Shown here: positions 21,311 to 32,677 of the stretch, piece after piece
Numbering within the stretch: position 1 is the first letter of the stretch
Layout of the letters: every line of letters starts with the position of its first letter
Origin: Isoetes taiwanensis
Lineage: Eukaryota > Streptophyta > Lycopodiopsida > Isoetales > Isoetaceae
Direction of reading: 5' to 3'
NCBI GenBank assembly: GCA_021234155.1
Contig: JAJEKV010000041.1
Span: 11,602,689 to 11,666,688, forward strand
Length of the DNA stretch: 64,000 nucleotides
Made by a program: the position numbers and the translations under genes
Notes under the pieces: model-generated
Databases searched by the model: none
Seen by the model: the letters and a program-made list of their open reading frames with translations, nothing else
What the model was told of the DNA's origin: nothing

Positions 21311-21570
21311 GGGTTCGCCCAAGCGAACCCCGAAAATTCGCCCAGGCGAACCCGCGGGATTCGCCCAGGCGAACCCGCCATCTTGACGTGGCGTCTGCGT
21401 GGCACTACCTACCGGGTTCGCCCAAGCGAACCCGAACCAGGGTTAGCCACCGTGCGATGTCAGTGCGAGTGCAATGGCAGTGCGTTTATTACCCCTGCCG
21501 GGTTCGCCCAAGCGAACCCACCGGCGTGGCCCCCAACAGACTTCTCACCGGCGAACCCACCGGCGTGGTC
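21311..21570 (+). repeat. Array of GGGTTCGCCCAAGCGAACCC palindromes, left arm
   Basis: At least six occurrences of a 16-20-bp palindrome, variants GGGTTCGCCCAAGCGAACCC, ATTCGCCCAGGCGAACCC and GGCGAACCCACCGG. The same series occurs inverted at 22655-22925. They form the inner part of the inverted repeat of the MULE-like element and make this arm GC-rich against an AT-rich background. Confidence 0.8.
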
Positions 21571-22654
21571 CTTCGCCGGAGCTCTCTGCTGCTCTTCGCC
21601 ATAGCCAAGCTTGGCTCCTCCTCCCGGTCTTCAGGACATAGGCGATGGCAAAATGGTAAGCGGCAATGGAACCGGCAGATCCCAGGCTTCAAAATGAGCA
21701 GAGTTTTGCTCAAGTCCCGTGAAGTCTGGGTTTCGTATACTCTGCCAGCTCTTCCAAGAAGATCGTGATCCGAGAGTGGAGTTTCTACATTTTGCATCTG
21801 CTTGATTGATTTGCACTTTCTTCTTAGCTTGCCATGGTTGTCCCGGCTGCATCTGTTGCAAACATTAAAAATCTAAAAGCAGAAGAAGTGTTACAGTCGT
21901 AGAGGCATTTAGCTTTGTTACTTATCAGTCATCGAGGCTTGGGATTCGTCTTGATTCTTGCATTGTTCGAGCATGGTTTGCCTGAGTCTCAATCAGTGAT
22001 CTTTATTAACACAACGAAAATTGACACTGAAAAAGCATACGTTCCATTCAAAATAGAGAGGCCCTTATACATCATGTGTCGGTGGTCAGAATAGCAATTC
22101 CCAACCGACCTGCTTGACATGCGGAAAGATTATGGCAACTCCATGTTTCCTGGGACATGCTAGACTCGACTATGAACAGACCCTAACAACAGATAACAGC
22201 TGACCAGAACTTAACATGCTGACTCAGCAAATAGACCATAATACTTGTCAACAATTTGCTAATGCCAACAATCTTTGCCTATGTTTTCCGCTGATCCGAA
22301 AGCCCTCAAGTAGATAGATGTTTCACAAACAAGGGTAGGCCCCGAAAAGGGGCTAAAGATTTACTAATCGTGTTTAGTGCAAGCTCTTTAGCAGGAGTGG
22401 AAGGAAGATTTCACAGCCGACAGCCTCGCGGGCCTCACTTCAGTAACTCTGCCCACTATTTCAAGAAAACCGTAGCCATCAGAGAAGTGCAAAGCTCCGG
22501 AAAAGGAGCTTAGAGAAGAACTAACAAGCTTAAAGTTAAAGTTTGTGCAGGGAATAAGCTTACAGAGGAGGTTAGAGAAGTATAACGGCAACGGAAACAA
22601 CAACTCAGATAAGGAGCAATCTGGATTAATGGCGGCAAGAGTCAACCTCCCACA

Positions 22655-22925
22655 ATTTGCCGGTGGGGTTCTGGGTTCGCCCCCCGCTGACGCTGGCGTG
22701 GGTTCGCCCAAGCGAACCCGGTAGGGTCGCTGGTCCCACACGCTTGACTCCCTGCCACCTGACACTTAACCGCGGTTTGGGTTCGCCTAAGCGAACCCGG
22801 CAGCAATGCCACGCAGGCGATTGCGCCCGCGAACTGTCATGCCACGTCCCCTGCGGGTTCGCCTGGGCGAATCCGGCGGGTTCGCCTGGGCGAATTTCTA
22901 GGGTTCGCCTGGGCGAACCCGCTTG
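22655..22925 (-). repeat. Array of GGGTTCGCC palindromes, right arm
   Basis: Inverted counterpart of 21311-21570, with six palindrome units (CGGGTTCGCCTGGGCGAA and relatives). Spacing and order correspond to the left arm. Confidence 0.8.
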
Positions 22926-23978
22926 GCATGTTGACTCAATTTCGGGAGCCAATAAAGTGGGCGATCATCATTGATAAGAAATTCTAGGATATTGTTTAGC
23001 TTATGAACATTGAAAGCATTCTCAAACCAATTCCGAAAATTCCTCAATTTAGGACAAGAGAAAATATGGTCCACTATTTCAGATTGGCTACACTTACACG
23101 TAAGAAGCCAAGAGATGAAATTATGCTCCTATTGGCAGGATCAGAATTAGACTTTTGATGCTTAAAATAAGAAACCAAATTAGGACACTAAACTATGCAA
23201 TTTTTGAATATGAATTCCAAATATTGGAGAATAGTTTGGATTTCATGTCATCAAAGATATTCTGATAAGTTTTGGTCTTTGAGGGGATAATTGACTTAAG
23301 CTAAAAATATGTAAATAACAGAGACTTTATAAGAAGATTTGCCATTAAGGTTTCAATCTGTGGCAGAAAAATTGTTGCGAGGATGTTTGTCCTTGATCAG
23401 ATTTTTAACATGTCTAAAGAGAAGTCTATCGGTTGAAGTGCCCATGATCTTATTTTTCAAACTTGTCCAAGTGACAACCTACCGTTTGACCACCTATTGT
23501 GATCTTATTCTAGGATGAGTAGTAGCTAAAGGAGTATTAGCATTTCTTTCATTGCTATCATATTTGATTCTAGAATGGGTACTTCCTTCTGAAGCTGGCT
23601 ACCTAGGGCTTGCCTACAATGTCTTGTTAAGAAAAATCAGATAAAGCTTCCCATTTGAACTTGATTCCATCAACATCAACAAAAGCTATGGCTGTGTTTA
23701 AATCAAGCTTTCTAATATATGTACCAACATTATAGGTATTATGGGAGATACAAAATCCACTTGATGTCTCCAAGCGGTTGACGCGGTTGATAAGCTTGTA
23801 ACAAGAATTACAATTCAACAAAGAAAATATCAATTTCACACCTCTAGTTGAACTATGCATAAGGCCCTAGCATTTCTTTGGCTAATTCAGTAAGCTGTCG
23901 AAGGTCAAAAAGAACTTTATGAACTGGGGATTATTCCAATCATTCTGCTTTCCTGCCCACATAGTGTCACTTGCAAAA

Positions 23979-24004
23979 GAATAGAATAGAATAGAATAGA
24001 ATAA
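23979..24004. repeat. (AGAAT)n microsatellite
   Basis: About five AGAAT/GAATA units in tandem, followed by further GAATA-rich text to 24035. Confidence 0.9.
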
Positions 24005-24172
24005 ATAAGAGAATAGGAAAATAAATAAGAGAATAAAAATATAAAATTAAACCATAAAATTATGCACCATTGATTAGCATTCAAGTCATTCCATAAAGAT
24101 GATGATAAAGAAGAAGAAGAAGTAGCGCATGAAGGGGAGAATGCCATAGCCAGGACGAGTAAAAAATGTTTG

Positions 24173-25741
24173 GCCGAAGGTAATGCTAAAGTCTAAAGTC
24201 TAGGAAAGGTTGATGAAGGCTAAAGTCTGAAGTCTAAAAAAAAAAAAATTTTGATTAGGGCGAAATCAGCTTTTCAATGGGCCGCGGCAACTTTTTTTCA
24301 TCTAAAAAACCAAAAACTTTAGCCCATATCCATATGAGAAAATATAAAAATGATTTTCACTGCCGAAAATACAATTATTAATTGTGGTCATCCGATCATT
24401 AGATATGCCTAAAATATGCCTCAAGATGCATAAACCCATCCTCTCCCTAAGAAATTGCCCCTTAACAGACGACAATCTAAGAATTCCACAGATCTAGAAA
24501 ACTCATAATTTTTCTTTTGTTTCTTTTCTTAAACCAATCGTGCACCTCCAAGGCCAGAGAGAGCAGGACCTCTAGCTTGGCCTAAATTGTCATAGAGAAA
24601 TCTTGATTTTATTTATTTTCTTACCATGTGCAACAATCGCTAAACGAGAGAGAGAGGACCTCTCACTTGGTCGCGATCTATCTATCATCTATCTATTAAA
24701 ACGGGGATCCAAATAATGTAGTGGAAAGCATTTAATTACATGTCATGGAGAGGGAGACATAAACCAACATGAGCATTTAGCATGAAGAGCACTGGGACCA
24801 TTCATGCTGGATTTACAATAACAAATTTTAACTATTATAGTTTTATCTCTTTGTTATTTCATTATATACTTCTAATAGTGTTGAGCTATCCTTTTGGCAT
24901 TCGTTGGCCCAGTTTTGGGTTTGCTTTTGTAATGTTTGTAAATATTCTATAAGCACAAGTGATTTTGCCTTTACACACACACAAAATGTTATAGGTCAAT
25001 CATTTTGTAGCCACACATACAGGATAAGATAATCCTCAATGGTCCCAACTATCTAGAGAAATCATGATTTTTCTAGAAAATCCCAGCTATTTGGAAAAAT
25101 CATGATTTTTATTTTAGAGAAAATTGACGTCTAGCTTGGAATTGACTGTCATGGATAAATTTTTCTTAATTTTATTTTTACCACAGGCAACAATTGCCAA
25201 GCGAAAGAGAGGGAACCTCCCGCTTGGTCGGTGATCGATCTATAAAAAAGATCCGAAGAATATAGTGGCCATCATCTAATTACATGTCATGGAGAGCCAG
25301 ACATAAACCAACAGGAGCACTTACCATCAAGAGCAGTGGGACCATTCGTGTTGGATTTGAGAGTCAATAATTAGTCATTATCATGCAAGACTGTTGTAGT
25401 TGTCAACAAGAGGGAAAACTTAGATGAAGAACAAATGCGACCTTTTTGCAAAAAGAGATTCGAATATCTTTACAACTCTTCAAGAGGGAGGGGAAAAACA
25501 AAAATGATCTATCTTGGTGTTGATCCTCATGTTATGTGGTTCAGTTTTTTTGTGATCTTGGGCCTACAGGCTTAAAATGTAATGCCCATTTTTTTTTACA
25601 ATGGTCTGATGAGGAGCTGGACCCCATATTTTGGTTTTAGGGTTATGGAAGAAACCGGAGAGTGCCTGTAATTTGGAGATATCCGAAGGGAGTAACGGCC
25701 CAGAATCATGGCGAGTATGAGCTTGGCCTCCATCACTGCGA
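24173..25741. repeat. Duplicated block, copy 2 (parental position)
   Basis: Matches 1-1155 plus 14248-14863. Here it continues without a break into the complete P450 gene, so this is the source arrangement. It overlaps the last ~145 bp of the P450 coding sequence. Copies differ by scattered substitutions and short indels. Confidence 0.87.
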
Positions 25742-27757
25742 AGCTCTGCCCCACACAGACCCTCGGTCCGACAGAAAACGGCAAAAATTTGAGGGGAAAT
25801 TTAGCGCCAGATGCATCTGCAAACCTTTGCGGATTGAATTGCAAGACATCAGGACCCCACAGTTTTGCATCATGATGCAGCATTATCAAAGGAATCCAGC
25901 ATGTGGATCCTTTGGGAAGGGTTAGATCTCCAACTCTCATGTCTTTTTGTGCCTCCCTTACAAGGTTTGGTGCAGGAGGATACAGCCTTGCAGCCTCATT
26001 AAGAATCGTACCCACCTGCACAAATCGGTACCGGAGTTAGTCAGAAGCTTCACAGAGCAAATTTTCTATAACTCTCATGCATGTTGTTCGCCCTTTTTAA
26101 AGGTATTCTATATTCCTATATATTCAGTACTGTCCTTCTGTACCGTGGTATTTCGGTCGCAGGTCATACTATGTCAGCTATGGAATATGGATGATGCTTA
26201 TCTGTGCTGGGCATTTAACAAGATTCTGTTGTCTTGTCTGCTAGAAATAAAAAGTGGTACTTCTAAAGTAAAAGAATAAGGGAAAAAGTGAAATAAAAGG
26301 ATAAAGAAAGAACTTTGTCAAACAAAACAATGCTTTTTGACTCTAGGGTGAAATAAAAAACCGAGGTCTGTAACTACTTACAATTTTTAACTTGTTGATT
26401 AATTCTGGATCCACCTGCTTTGTGCCACAAATTTCAACAACTTCAGCTCGTGCTCTGTCTTGCCATTCAGGATGCAATGCCAGAAGCATCAAGGTCCAAG
26501 ACAGAAGCATCAATGTTGTCTCATGGCCTACAAAGAAAAACGTTTTGCACTCTTCAATCAGCTCCTGTGTTGATAATTTGAATTCTCCAGTCTTGGCCTC
26601 TCCTTCACTTTCTGATAACATAATTCCCAATAGATCATTGCCATAGCTACCACTTTCTTTTCGCGCGCTCACTATGCTCTGTAAAGCCTCTTCCATCTCC
26701 TTATTAAGCTCTTTAACCTTTCTATTCATAGTAGTGGGAAAGAACCTGCAAACCCCATAACTACAGTTAGCATTCTTTCAAAATGAAAAAATATTCACAT
26801 AGACATATATACGTTTTGTACATATATGTTTTATGCTTTTTACCTGCTGCCTGGTAACCAGAGGAACTTATTAGACTGAGCAAATATTCTTTGAATTGAT
26901 GTTAAGAGATTAAAAAGTTTGATGCCATCATGGTAACTGCTTCCGAATGCGGTCCGCGCAATAATATCTGATGTTACAATAGCAATGTGGTGGTACACAT
27001 CAATTTCAGCACAACCACCATTTTGTTTGATTTTGGAATCCCATTGCCTAAGCATTTCTTCCGTACTCATCTTCATTGAGTCCACCATTCCCTGAAACCA
27101 AAATTCAATGTTGGATACATTCAATCCACACTTCAAAATCTGCCATTTCATGGTGAAGCCTACCAACCTTAATCTTATCCATCTTGAATGCTTTTGCCAC
27201 AATCCGGCGCCTATGCGCCCATTCTCCTCCATTTGCCATTATCAATCCATTTCCCAAAAGTAGGGATCCTCCTTTCTGCTGCAAAGCTGATTTGCCAAAA
27301 TGACCAGATTTGTTGTGCAGAATTTCTCTTATCATTTCTGGCTCAGTTATTGTGATCCTAGGTTCAGTTCCCCACCAGAATACAAATCTCTTTCCTGGAT
27401 AAAAAGGGACCCATCAAATTAGCTCTCGGACGAAATAAATTTAACAAAGATTGAAATGGTTAGCAGATATTCGGCATTGGATATACCATAGATCTTGGCC
27501 CATTCTACGTAATATGGACAAATTCGGGGTACCAAATTGTGATCTCCCACTTGGAGATCCTCGGTAACTGCCAGTTGACGCATTTTCATAACCTGTTGCA
27601 TATTACCGGCCAAGAAGCTGGCAGGAGGCCCTCTCAATCCCTGGGCAAGTAATTTCCTGTGCATGATCAATGGGTGCCAAATGAATTTGCGTAGAAAGCC
27701 CACAATTTTGCTGCAAAGGGGGAGAAGAAAAGCCAAAAGGATGAGTGCAAAAGCCAT
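25596..27757 (-). CDS. Cytochrome P450, CYP72 clan (CYP735/CYP709-like), five exons
   Basis: Heme-thiolate monooxygenase on the endoplasmic reticulum membrane. Exons, minus strand: 27757-27487, 27394-27168, 27091-26844, 26745-26382 and 26015-25596. All introns are GT-AG, and the spliced frame is open for 509 codons, a normal P450 length. Residues 1-20 form a hydrophobic membrane anchor. Key motifs are VGHETT (oxygen-binding I helix, about 321-326), NEAAR with the ExxR pair at 377 and 380, FNPQRF (about 430-435) and the heme loop FSVGPRVCVG with Cys at about 457. FVFWWGTEPRI and the C-terminal NYRHSPVSSITLKPKYGVQL resemble CYP735A cytokinin trans-hydroxylases and CYP709s, but the substrate cannot be assigned from motifs. 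A TATA box lies 76 bp upstream. Its 3' end has been duplicated at 14614-14863. No internal stops or missing catalytic residues were seen. Confidence 0.93.
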
Positions 27758-27832
27758 AATCAGAAGGACCGAAGAAGAACCGGATTTAAGAAGATGGTTT
27801 TGTTGTGAACAAGGAGCAGGGATGGATAGACA

Positions 27833-27842
27833 TATTTATAGA
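27833..27842 (-). promoter_or_regulatory. TATA box of the P450 gene
   Basis: CTATAAATATG on the minus strand, about 76 bp upstream of the ATG at 27757, followed by a pyrimidine-rich CCATCCCTGCTCC stretch suited to a transcription start near 27805. Confidence 0.72.
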
Positions 27843-28250
27843 AAGAGAGGGACCCTTTCATTGTTTAAGCAAAGGTTAAGTTTTGTTATGGTGAGGGTGA
27901 TGGTGGATGGGCATGTGGGCCGACTGCAAGAAGTTCCCAGCTCACCAGGTCGCCCTCTTGGCTGCGCCAAGCCCTTTTTCCTTTATGAACCTCGCGACAA
28001 ATACCAACGTGTAACCCCTCCCATTACAAACGTGTCACTCTATCGTCTACTTGGCCAAAACACCTCTTGGGTGGTTACTCCGTGGGTGTGACGTAAAAAT
28101 ACTATCTATCTTATCGGGTACCCCCACATCACGATGTGTTTGGCCAAGTAAATATAAGGATGAACACGTCTGTAACGATCACAGTGCCACGATGTTGTCC
28201 TATAACAACTCCTCCCACCACATTCTTCCCCCGTACCGTAGCGTTTAACT

Positions 28251-28333
28251 TATCATGACGTCATCCCATGCATCGTTGCACCCCTCCTACTTATCATGAC
28301 CTTATCCCATGCATCGTTGCATCGCTTCCTACC
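28251..28333. repeat. Short tandem duplication upstream of the P450
   Basis: ATCCCATGCATCGTTGCA preceded by TTATCATGAC occurs twice in a row with a period of about 41 bp. Confidence 0.8.
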
Positions 28334-28691
28334 ACTGGGATCACCACTTCCCCACTTCAACTCTCCACTCTTCATGTCTCCTCCTTTATGCTCTGATGTT
28401 ACATCCTTCTGATGTTGATGCTCTTCTATAGGTTTCCGTAGTCCTTGCGCCACCCATCCTATTATGGGCTCGCACCTGTATTCTCCAATGGCATATTCCT
28501 ATAGAGGAATCAGACATTTGTTGTCTGTTAGTTTGATGTGTATTCATTTTACTCTATACATAGATTGGCAAGATATAAATTATGCCTCTCCTTCTCTCTA
28601 TCTCTGGCCGCCATGTACCTTGAGAAAGAATCTGCCCAAAATATGGCATGGCATTTAAAGAAATGCACTTCGTGTCCCCATCCTGTAAATG

Positions 28692-28845
28692 TCGGACGTG
28701 GGCATGTTATAGCCAGCCTTAAATGGCAAAAAATCCGCTAAGTCCACAAAAACGCCGTGTATTTTTTTTTTGGGCATGGCTATAACATGTCAAAGACGCG
28801 GATATACCATGGATATGCCCGTGGCTATAACATGACGACGTCCGA
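28692..28845. mobile_element. Small inverted-repeat element (MITE-like)
   Basis: 154 bp with matching inverted ends: TCGGACGTGGGCATG then TTATAGCCA at the left, TGGCTATAA then CATGACGACGTCCGA at the right. A third internal TGGCTATAACATG copy lies at about 28779-28791. No clear target duplication and no coding content. Confidence 0.6.
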
Positions 28846-31800
28846 TATATATACACAAGCACACAAAGCGTGTGTTAGAGAGTCAAAACTACTCTTGCCA
28901 ATGAACATGATAAGATTAGGTGAAATGCTTTTAAGGCATTAAGAATTAACATATGATTCCAACATCTAAATTTCAGATACAATAGTTTTAGCCCAAATAA
29001 TTATGAAAGTACGATCTCATTATCTATCTTGTTAAAAGTATGATATCGCGGAGAGAAAGGGACTTCGAGCTCTAGGTTCCTTTTTGAACCAGGCCAATAT
29101 CCATCGAAGTATTTTTTACTCTTGAATTTCTATTGTTCGAAGGTGGAACTAGACTTTTGCAATTTCAATGATGCTATGATACTATCTTTTATTGAAGTTC
29201 CAACACATTTGTACCCATTGTACACATTTAATTGAAGTGTAAAAAGAGATCTCAAGAATTGAACATGTGGCGCATCCTAGCCCTTGACCATCCATAAATA
29301 ACTACGTTTTTTTATTCGATGTTTTGAGATTTATGATATGGGCAACAACAACTTGAGAGAAATGTACATCTAAAATGAAGGAAATCAGTAATCCCTTCTT
29401 GATTGTAACGGGCCCATGGTAGACCGCTCGAGTATTCGAGCTTTGAATGTGCCTGTGGGGCGTTCCCGAGACACCGGCATAAATGGGTAGAAGCGACTAC
29501 TCATAAACGTCTAGACGGTTTTGCCCAGTTGATTAAGGGCATGTCAGTTAGGACCGTCACATTCATGGAGGATTTGCAAAGGCAGGCAAAGGGTGATTTT
29601 GCATGAAATCGATTACAAAAGGAGGGTTTACCAATTTATGCTGCAAAAAAAAGACCAACTTGCCAACTTGTAGTGACAATTAATGAGGATATTTGAGATA
29701 ATTTAACATAATCTTGGACCTCACGAAGTATATAACCAATTTGTTCAAGAAGTCAGACGACTAATCCCGCTTCTGTCTGGATCATTGGATATCTATGTGG
29801 GTGACCAACCAAAACCTGGTTCCACAACCAAAGGTTCTCTCCTCATAGGACCAACACTTGTTTGGTTTGTATCATCGCTTGAAACAATAGCATCAGAATA
29901 CATGACTTTATGGCATCTACCATAGTGTTTTGGGGTCACAAATAGGCAACGCGATTTTGTTTCCAAGAATCTTCGGCAAAGAACATAGTCAACTTATGTC
30001 TATGCATTCGAATTTTGGCAAATTACCTCTAACTTTATAGGATGTTACAGCTCTCAGGGGTCGTTTCTGGAGGGAGCTCTGAAGGAATCTGTTAGCTGAT
30101 GCCATTGATTTTGAGTTTATTAAGATAATCACCTTTTTGAAAACAAATAAGAGCATCAAAACCAGACTTTACCTCTACCCATGTCCGCCGTCAGTTCCTT
30201 CTACTTTTGCTCCTATGTGAATAGAGATAATAAATCCTGTAGCTATACAAGTTGATTGACCAGTTCTTCGAGAACCTTTATCCCATGCAAAGAAGCAATT
30301 TCAGAGGGAGGTCAATACAGAATACATAAGGGGCAACTCAAGTAGTAGGACTCTCTTCATGATTGGCTAAAGCTCATTGGATATCTAGTGAAGGAGTTAT
30401 CATGAATCTTGATACTTTCCACATTGGAACCACAATATGCCAAGTTTGTTACTATTTTTTTGAGTACAGAGCAATATTTTAGGCGAAGACATATCAGTTG
30501 ACTATCGTACACATCCATCTTGCCTCGAAACAAATGGTTTGATGATGAATGCACATGTCTTAAAAACAGCTCAGATTGGTAATTGATCCAGAATATCAAC
30601 GAAAAATATTGTACCTTCTTGATCATCTGGCAACATCTCTTCAGACTAGTGGGCGTTTAATGCAGCTTTATGATCCTAATATGGTCTGGAATGTGCTAGT
30701 ACAAATCGGTACCTCACTGACTATAACGGACGCAGATGTCACCTACTTCTCGCAAATGACAAGGTAACAGATGTAGATGACATCATGTGGAACTATGAAA
30801 TTGGCCTGGACCTCAAATTGTTCTAGTTCTGATAGTTTGTTCAATGGGCCCCCCATGAAGGTTTACCGTCATAATGGACTGCCAATAGAGTAGTTTCAAT
30901 ATATCAAGCAAAAGATTGACATAAAAGTTTAGATCAAAATTTGAAAGTTCACATATAGCAAGAGATGTCCAAATTGGGCACCGACCCAATTTGAGAGGCT
31001 CCATGTTGGCAAGTAACAAATAGTATAACAAAAAAAAAAAATTTGTACAGTGTCTCCAATATCTAGTTGCACCTTTATGGACTTTAAGAATAGAATAGGA
31101 ATTCTTAAATTACCATGATTAGGGAGTTGCAGTGGTATATTATGATATATTTTAAAGGGAAGTGAAATCAATGCAAGCTAATATACCATAAACTTGCATT
31201 TAATGTCCACACAACACAATGCTGGCCACAAAGAAATAGATAAGATTAAATCAAACTTCATGAAGTCTGAAAAGGCACATCCTACAATAGATGTAATTGC
31301 ACGCCAATGAAACTAAATTGAATTGAATTGAATTTTATCCTCCACAGAGACCAAACTGTCTATAGGACCTGAACAAAGAAAAACTAGTAGGCCTAGGATT
31401 AGAACCCCAAGGGATCTTCGAGGGAAAAATCTTGTCAATGGAGAAGTGTATACTATTTGCTTGAAGATCCTTGATGTTGAAGTTAAGTAAATAAACTAGA
31501 GCATCCAATAAGATGGTTGACATATACGAGCATGCATGCCACTCATATAAGACCTTAGTTAGAAAAAGATCTTGAATCTTTATCCAAATATTTTTCTGAT
31601 TGTGTCTTTCCGCTCTTTTTTTATTCTAAATACTTGGGACCATAAGATATGCTACCGTGAAGGCAGTATAGCATGGCAAATGTCTCTAATTCAAACAGCA
31701 TACATGCGTCAAGGTTTCTAGATCTTCTACTCTCTGTTACTCTTGCTCGACAAATATCGACGTGTAACCTTTTTCTTCCACAACTGTAATTCTTAGTCAG

Positions 31801-31960
31801 AGATATATCTATTTTATTAGCTTTATTATTTTTTCGTACAATATCATTGACACTATGAATGCTGTTTAACATGTTATGATAATTTCCCTACGTTATTGCC
31901 ACCTATTGACATTTGAAGATATGATGTTTAAAGTTAGCGAGAGTGAGACTTTAGATATCC
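28846..31960. other. Intergenic region without recognised genes
   Basis: About 3.1 kb of AT-rich DNA. A slightly GC-richer stretch at 29400-29560 (ACGGGCCCATGGTAGACCGC) may be an old retroelement scrap. Several short open frames (for example 30576-30767 plus) have no motif. A four-unit GAATT repeat is at 31315-31335. Nothing here is supportable as a gene. Confidence 0.5.
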
Positions 31961-31969
31961 CCTTTCAAT

Positions 31970-32390
31970 ATCGGATGTTATGACACCAGTGCAATATGGA
32001 TGCTCATTTGCAAGTTTATATTGTCTCATGTGCGTGCTTCTCATGTTTACTAAACAAATGCTACACAAAGAATCCATAATTTTGTTGCCATAGCTTCTGT
32101 GTATTACACAAGGAATCCATAAATTTTCTACCTATGTTATATTTTACATGTATCTTAATGTTCTACGGTTATCGCTTTCTCATCAGGTCTTATGATACCT
32201 GCGCAATATTGATGCCCATTTGTAAGTTTACATTGTCTCATGTAACATGTTATATGCATGCTTCACATTGTCTCACATGTAGCATAATTATGTGCATGCT
32301 TCTCATTGTCTCATGTAACGTATTATGTCCATGCTTCTCATGCTTACTAGAAAAATGTTATACAAGGAAGCCATAGTTTTACTGCCAGGG
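31970..32390. repeat. Nested tandem repeat
   Basis: A unit running from TATGACACCAGTGCAATATG to ATCCATAATTTTGTTGCC occurs twice (about 31980-32095 and 32188-32385). The second copy has an internal triplication of ATTGTCTCATGTAAC ... CATGCTTC with a period near 36-38 bp at 32233-32341. Confidence 0.75.
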
Positions 32391-32677
32391 ATATCGCTTA
32401 TATATGCACAGTCAGCTTATATATGTACACCAATATTGAATTCAATCTTTCTCATCCAATAGTTAGGGGTTGGATATGTTTAATTTGGTTGCTTCACTTA
32501 ATTGGGCTCGATGTTGATTGGTTGGTTCACTTAATTGGGTTCAATATATTTCAATGGTTGGTTCACTTGATTGGTTTGATATGGTTTACTTGATTGGCTT
32601 CGATATGTTTCAGTTCAACTCCCAGACTTGAACACAATAAACTTATCAGTTCAACCTTGAACACGAACTTTCAATTC
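32391..32677. other. Spacer with short GGTTCACTTAATTGG repeats
   Basis: The words TTGGTTCACTTAATTGG and TCGATATGTTT recur four or five times between 32480 and 32605. It is the left flank of element 3. No gene seen. Confidence 0.6.

Larger units (their letters stand above)
21268..22962. mobile_element. MULE-like non-autonomous element (10-bp TSD, long inverted repeats)
   Basis: Exactly flanked by GATCATCATT at 21258-21267 and 22963-22972. The ends are inverted repeats of about 300 bp (21268-21570 and 22640-22962) sharing GGCTCCCGAAATT near each terminus, then a matching order of GGGTTCGCC palindromes. A 10-bp duplication and long terminal inverted repeats are typical of Mutator-like elements. 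Removing the element and one duplication makes the surrounding LINE text continuous. The 1.07-kb interior has no transposase; I could not identify any captured gene. Confidence 0.72.
20950..23620 (-). mobile_element. Minus-strand LINE relic split by a MULE-like element
   Basis: Zinc-binding C-terminus of a plant non-LTR retrotransposon on the minus strand. WLLTCKCSQSEIVDHIFSCP is at about 23115-23055, then KLRNFRNWFENAF and KLNNILEFLINDD run down to 22970. The reading continues beyond the inserted element with a NVWKQRNR block at about 21225-21200, the usual IWKxRN block that follows in this domain. Upstream minus-strand segments to about 23620 look like further LINE decay. It is heavily damaged and outer limits are approximate. 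Confidence 0.65.

Noticed and set aside
22388-22765. 125-codon minus-strand frame inside the MULE-like element as a captured gene
   Set aside because: Half of it is the GGGTTCGCC palindrome array and the rest has no recognisable domain. Gene capture cannot be supported.
21311-22925. CRISPR-like array of regularly repeated palindromes
   Set aside because: Spacing is irregular, units are degenerate and arranged as two inverted series that fit the terminal repeats of a DNA transposon in a plant genome.
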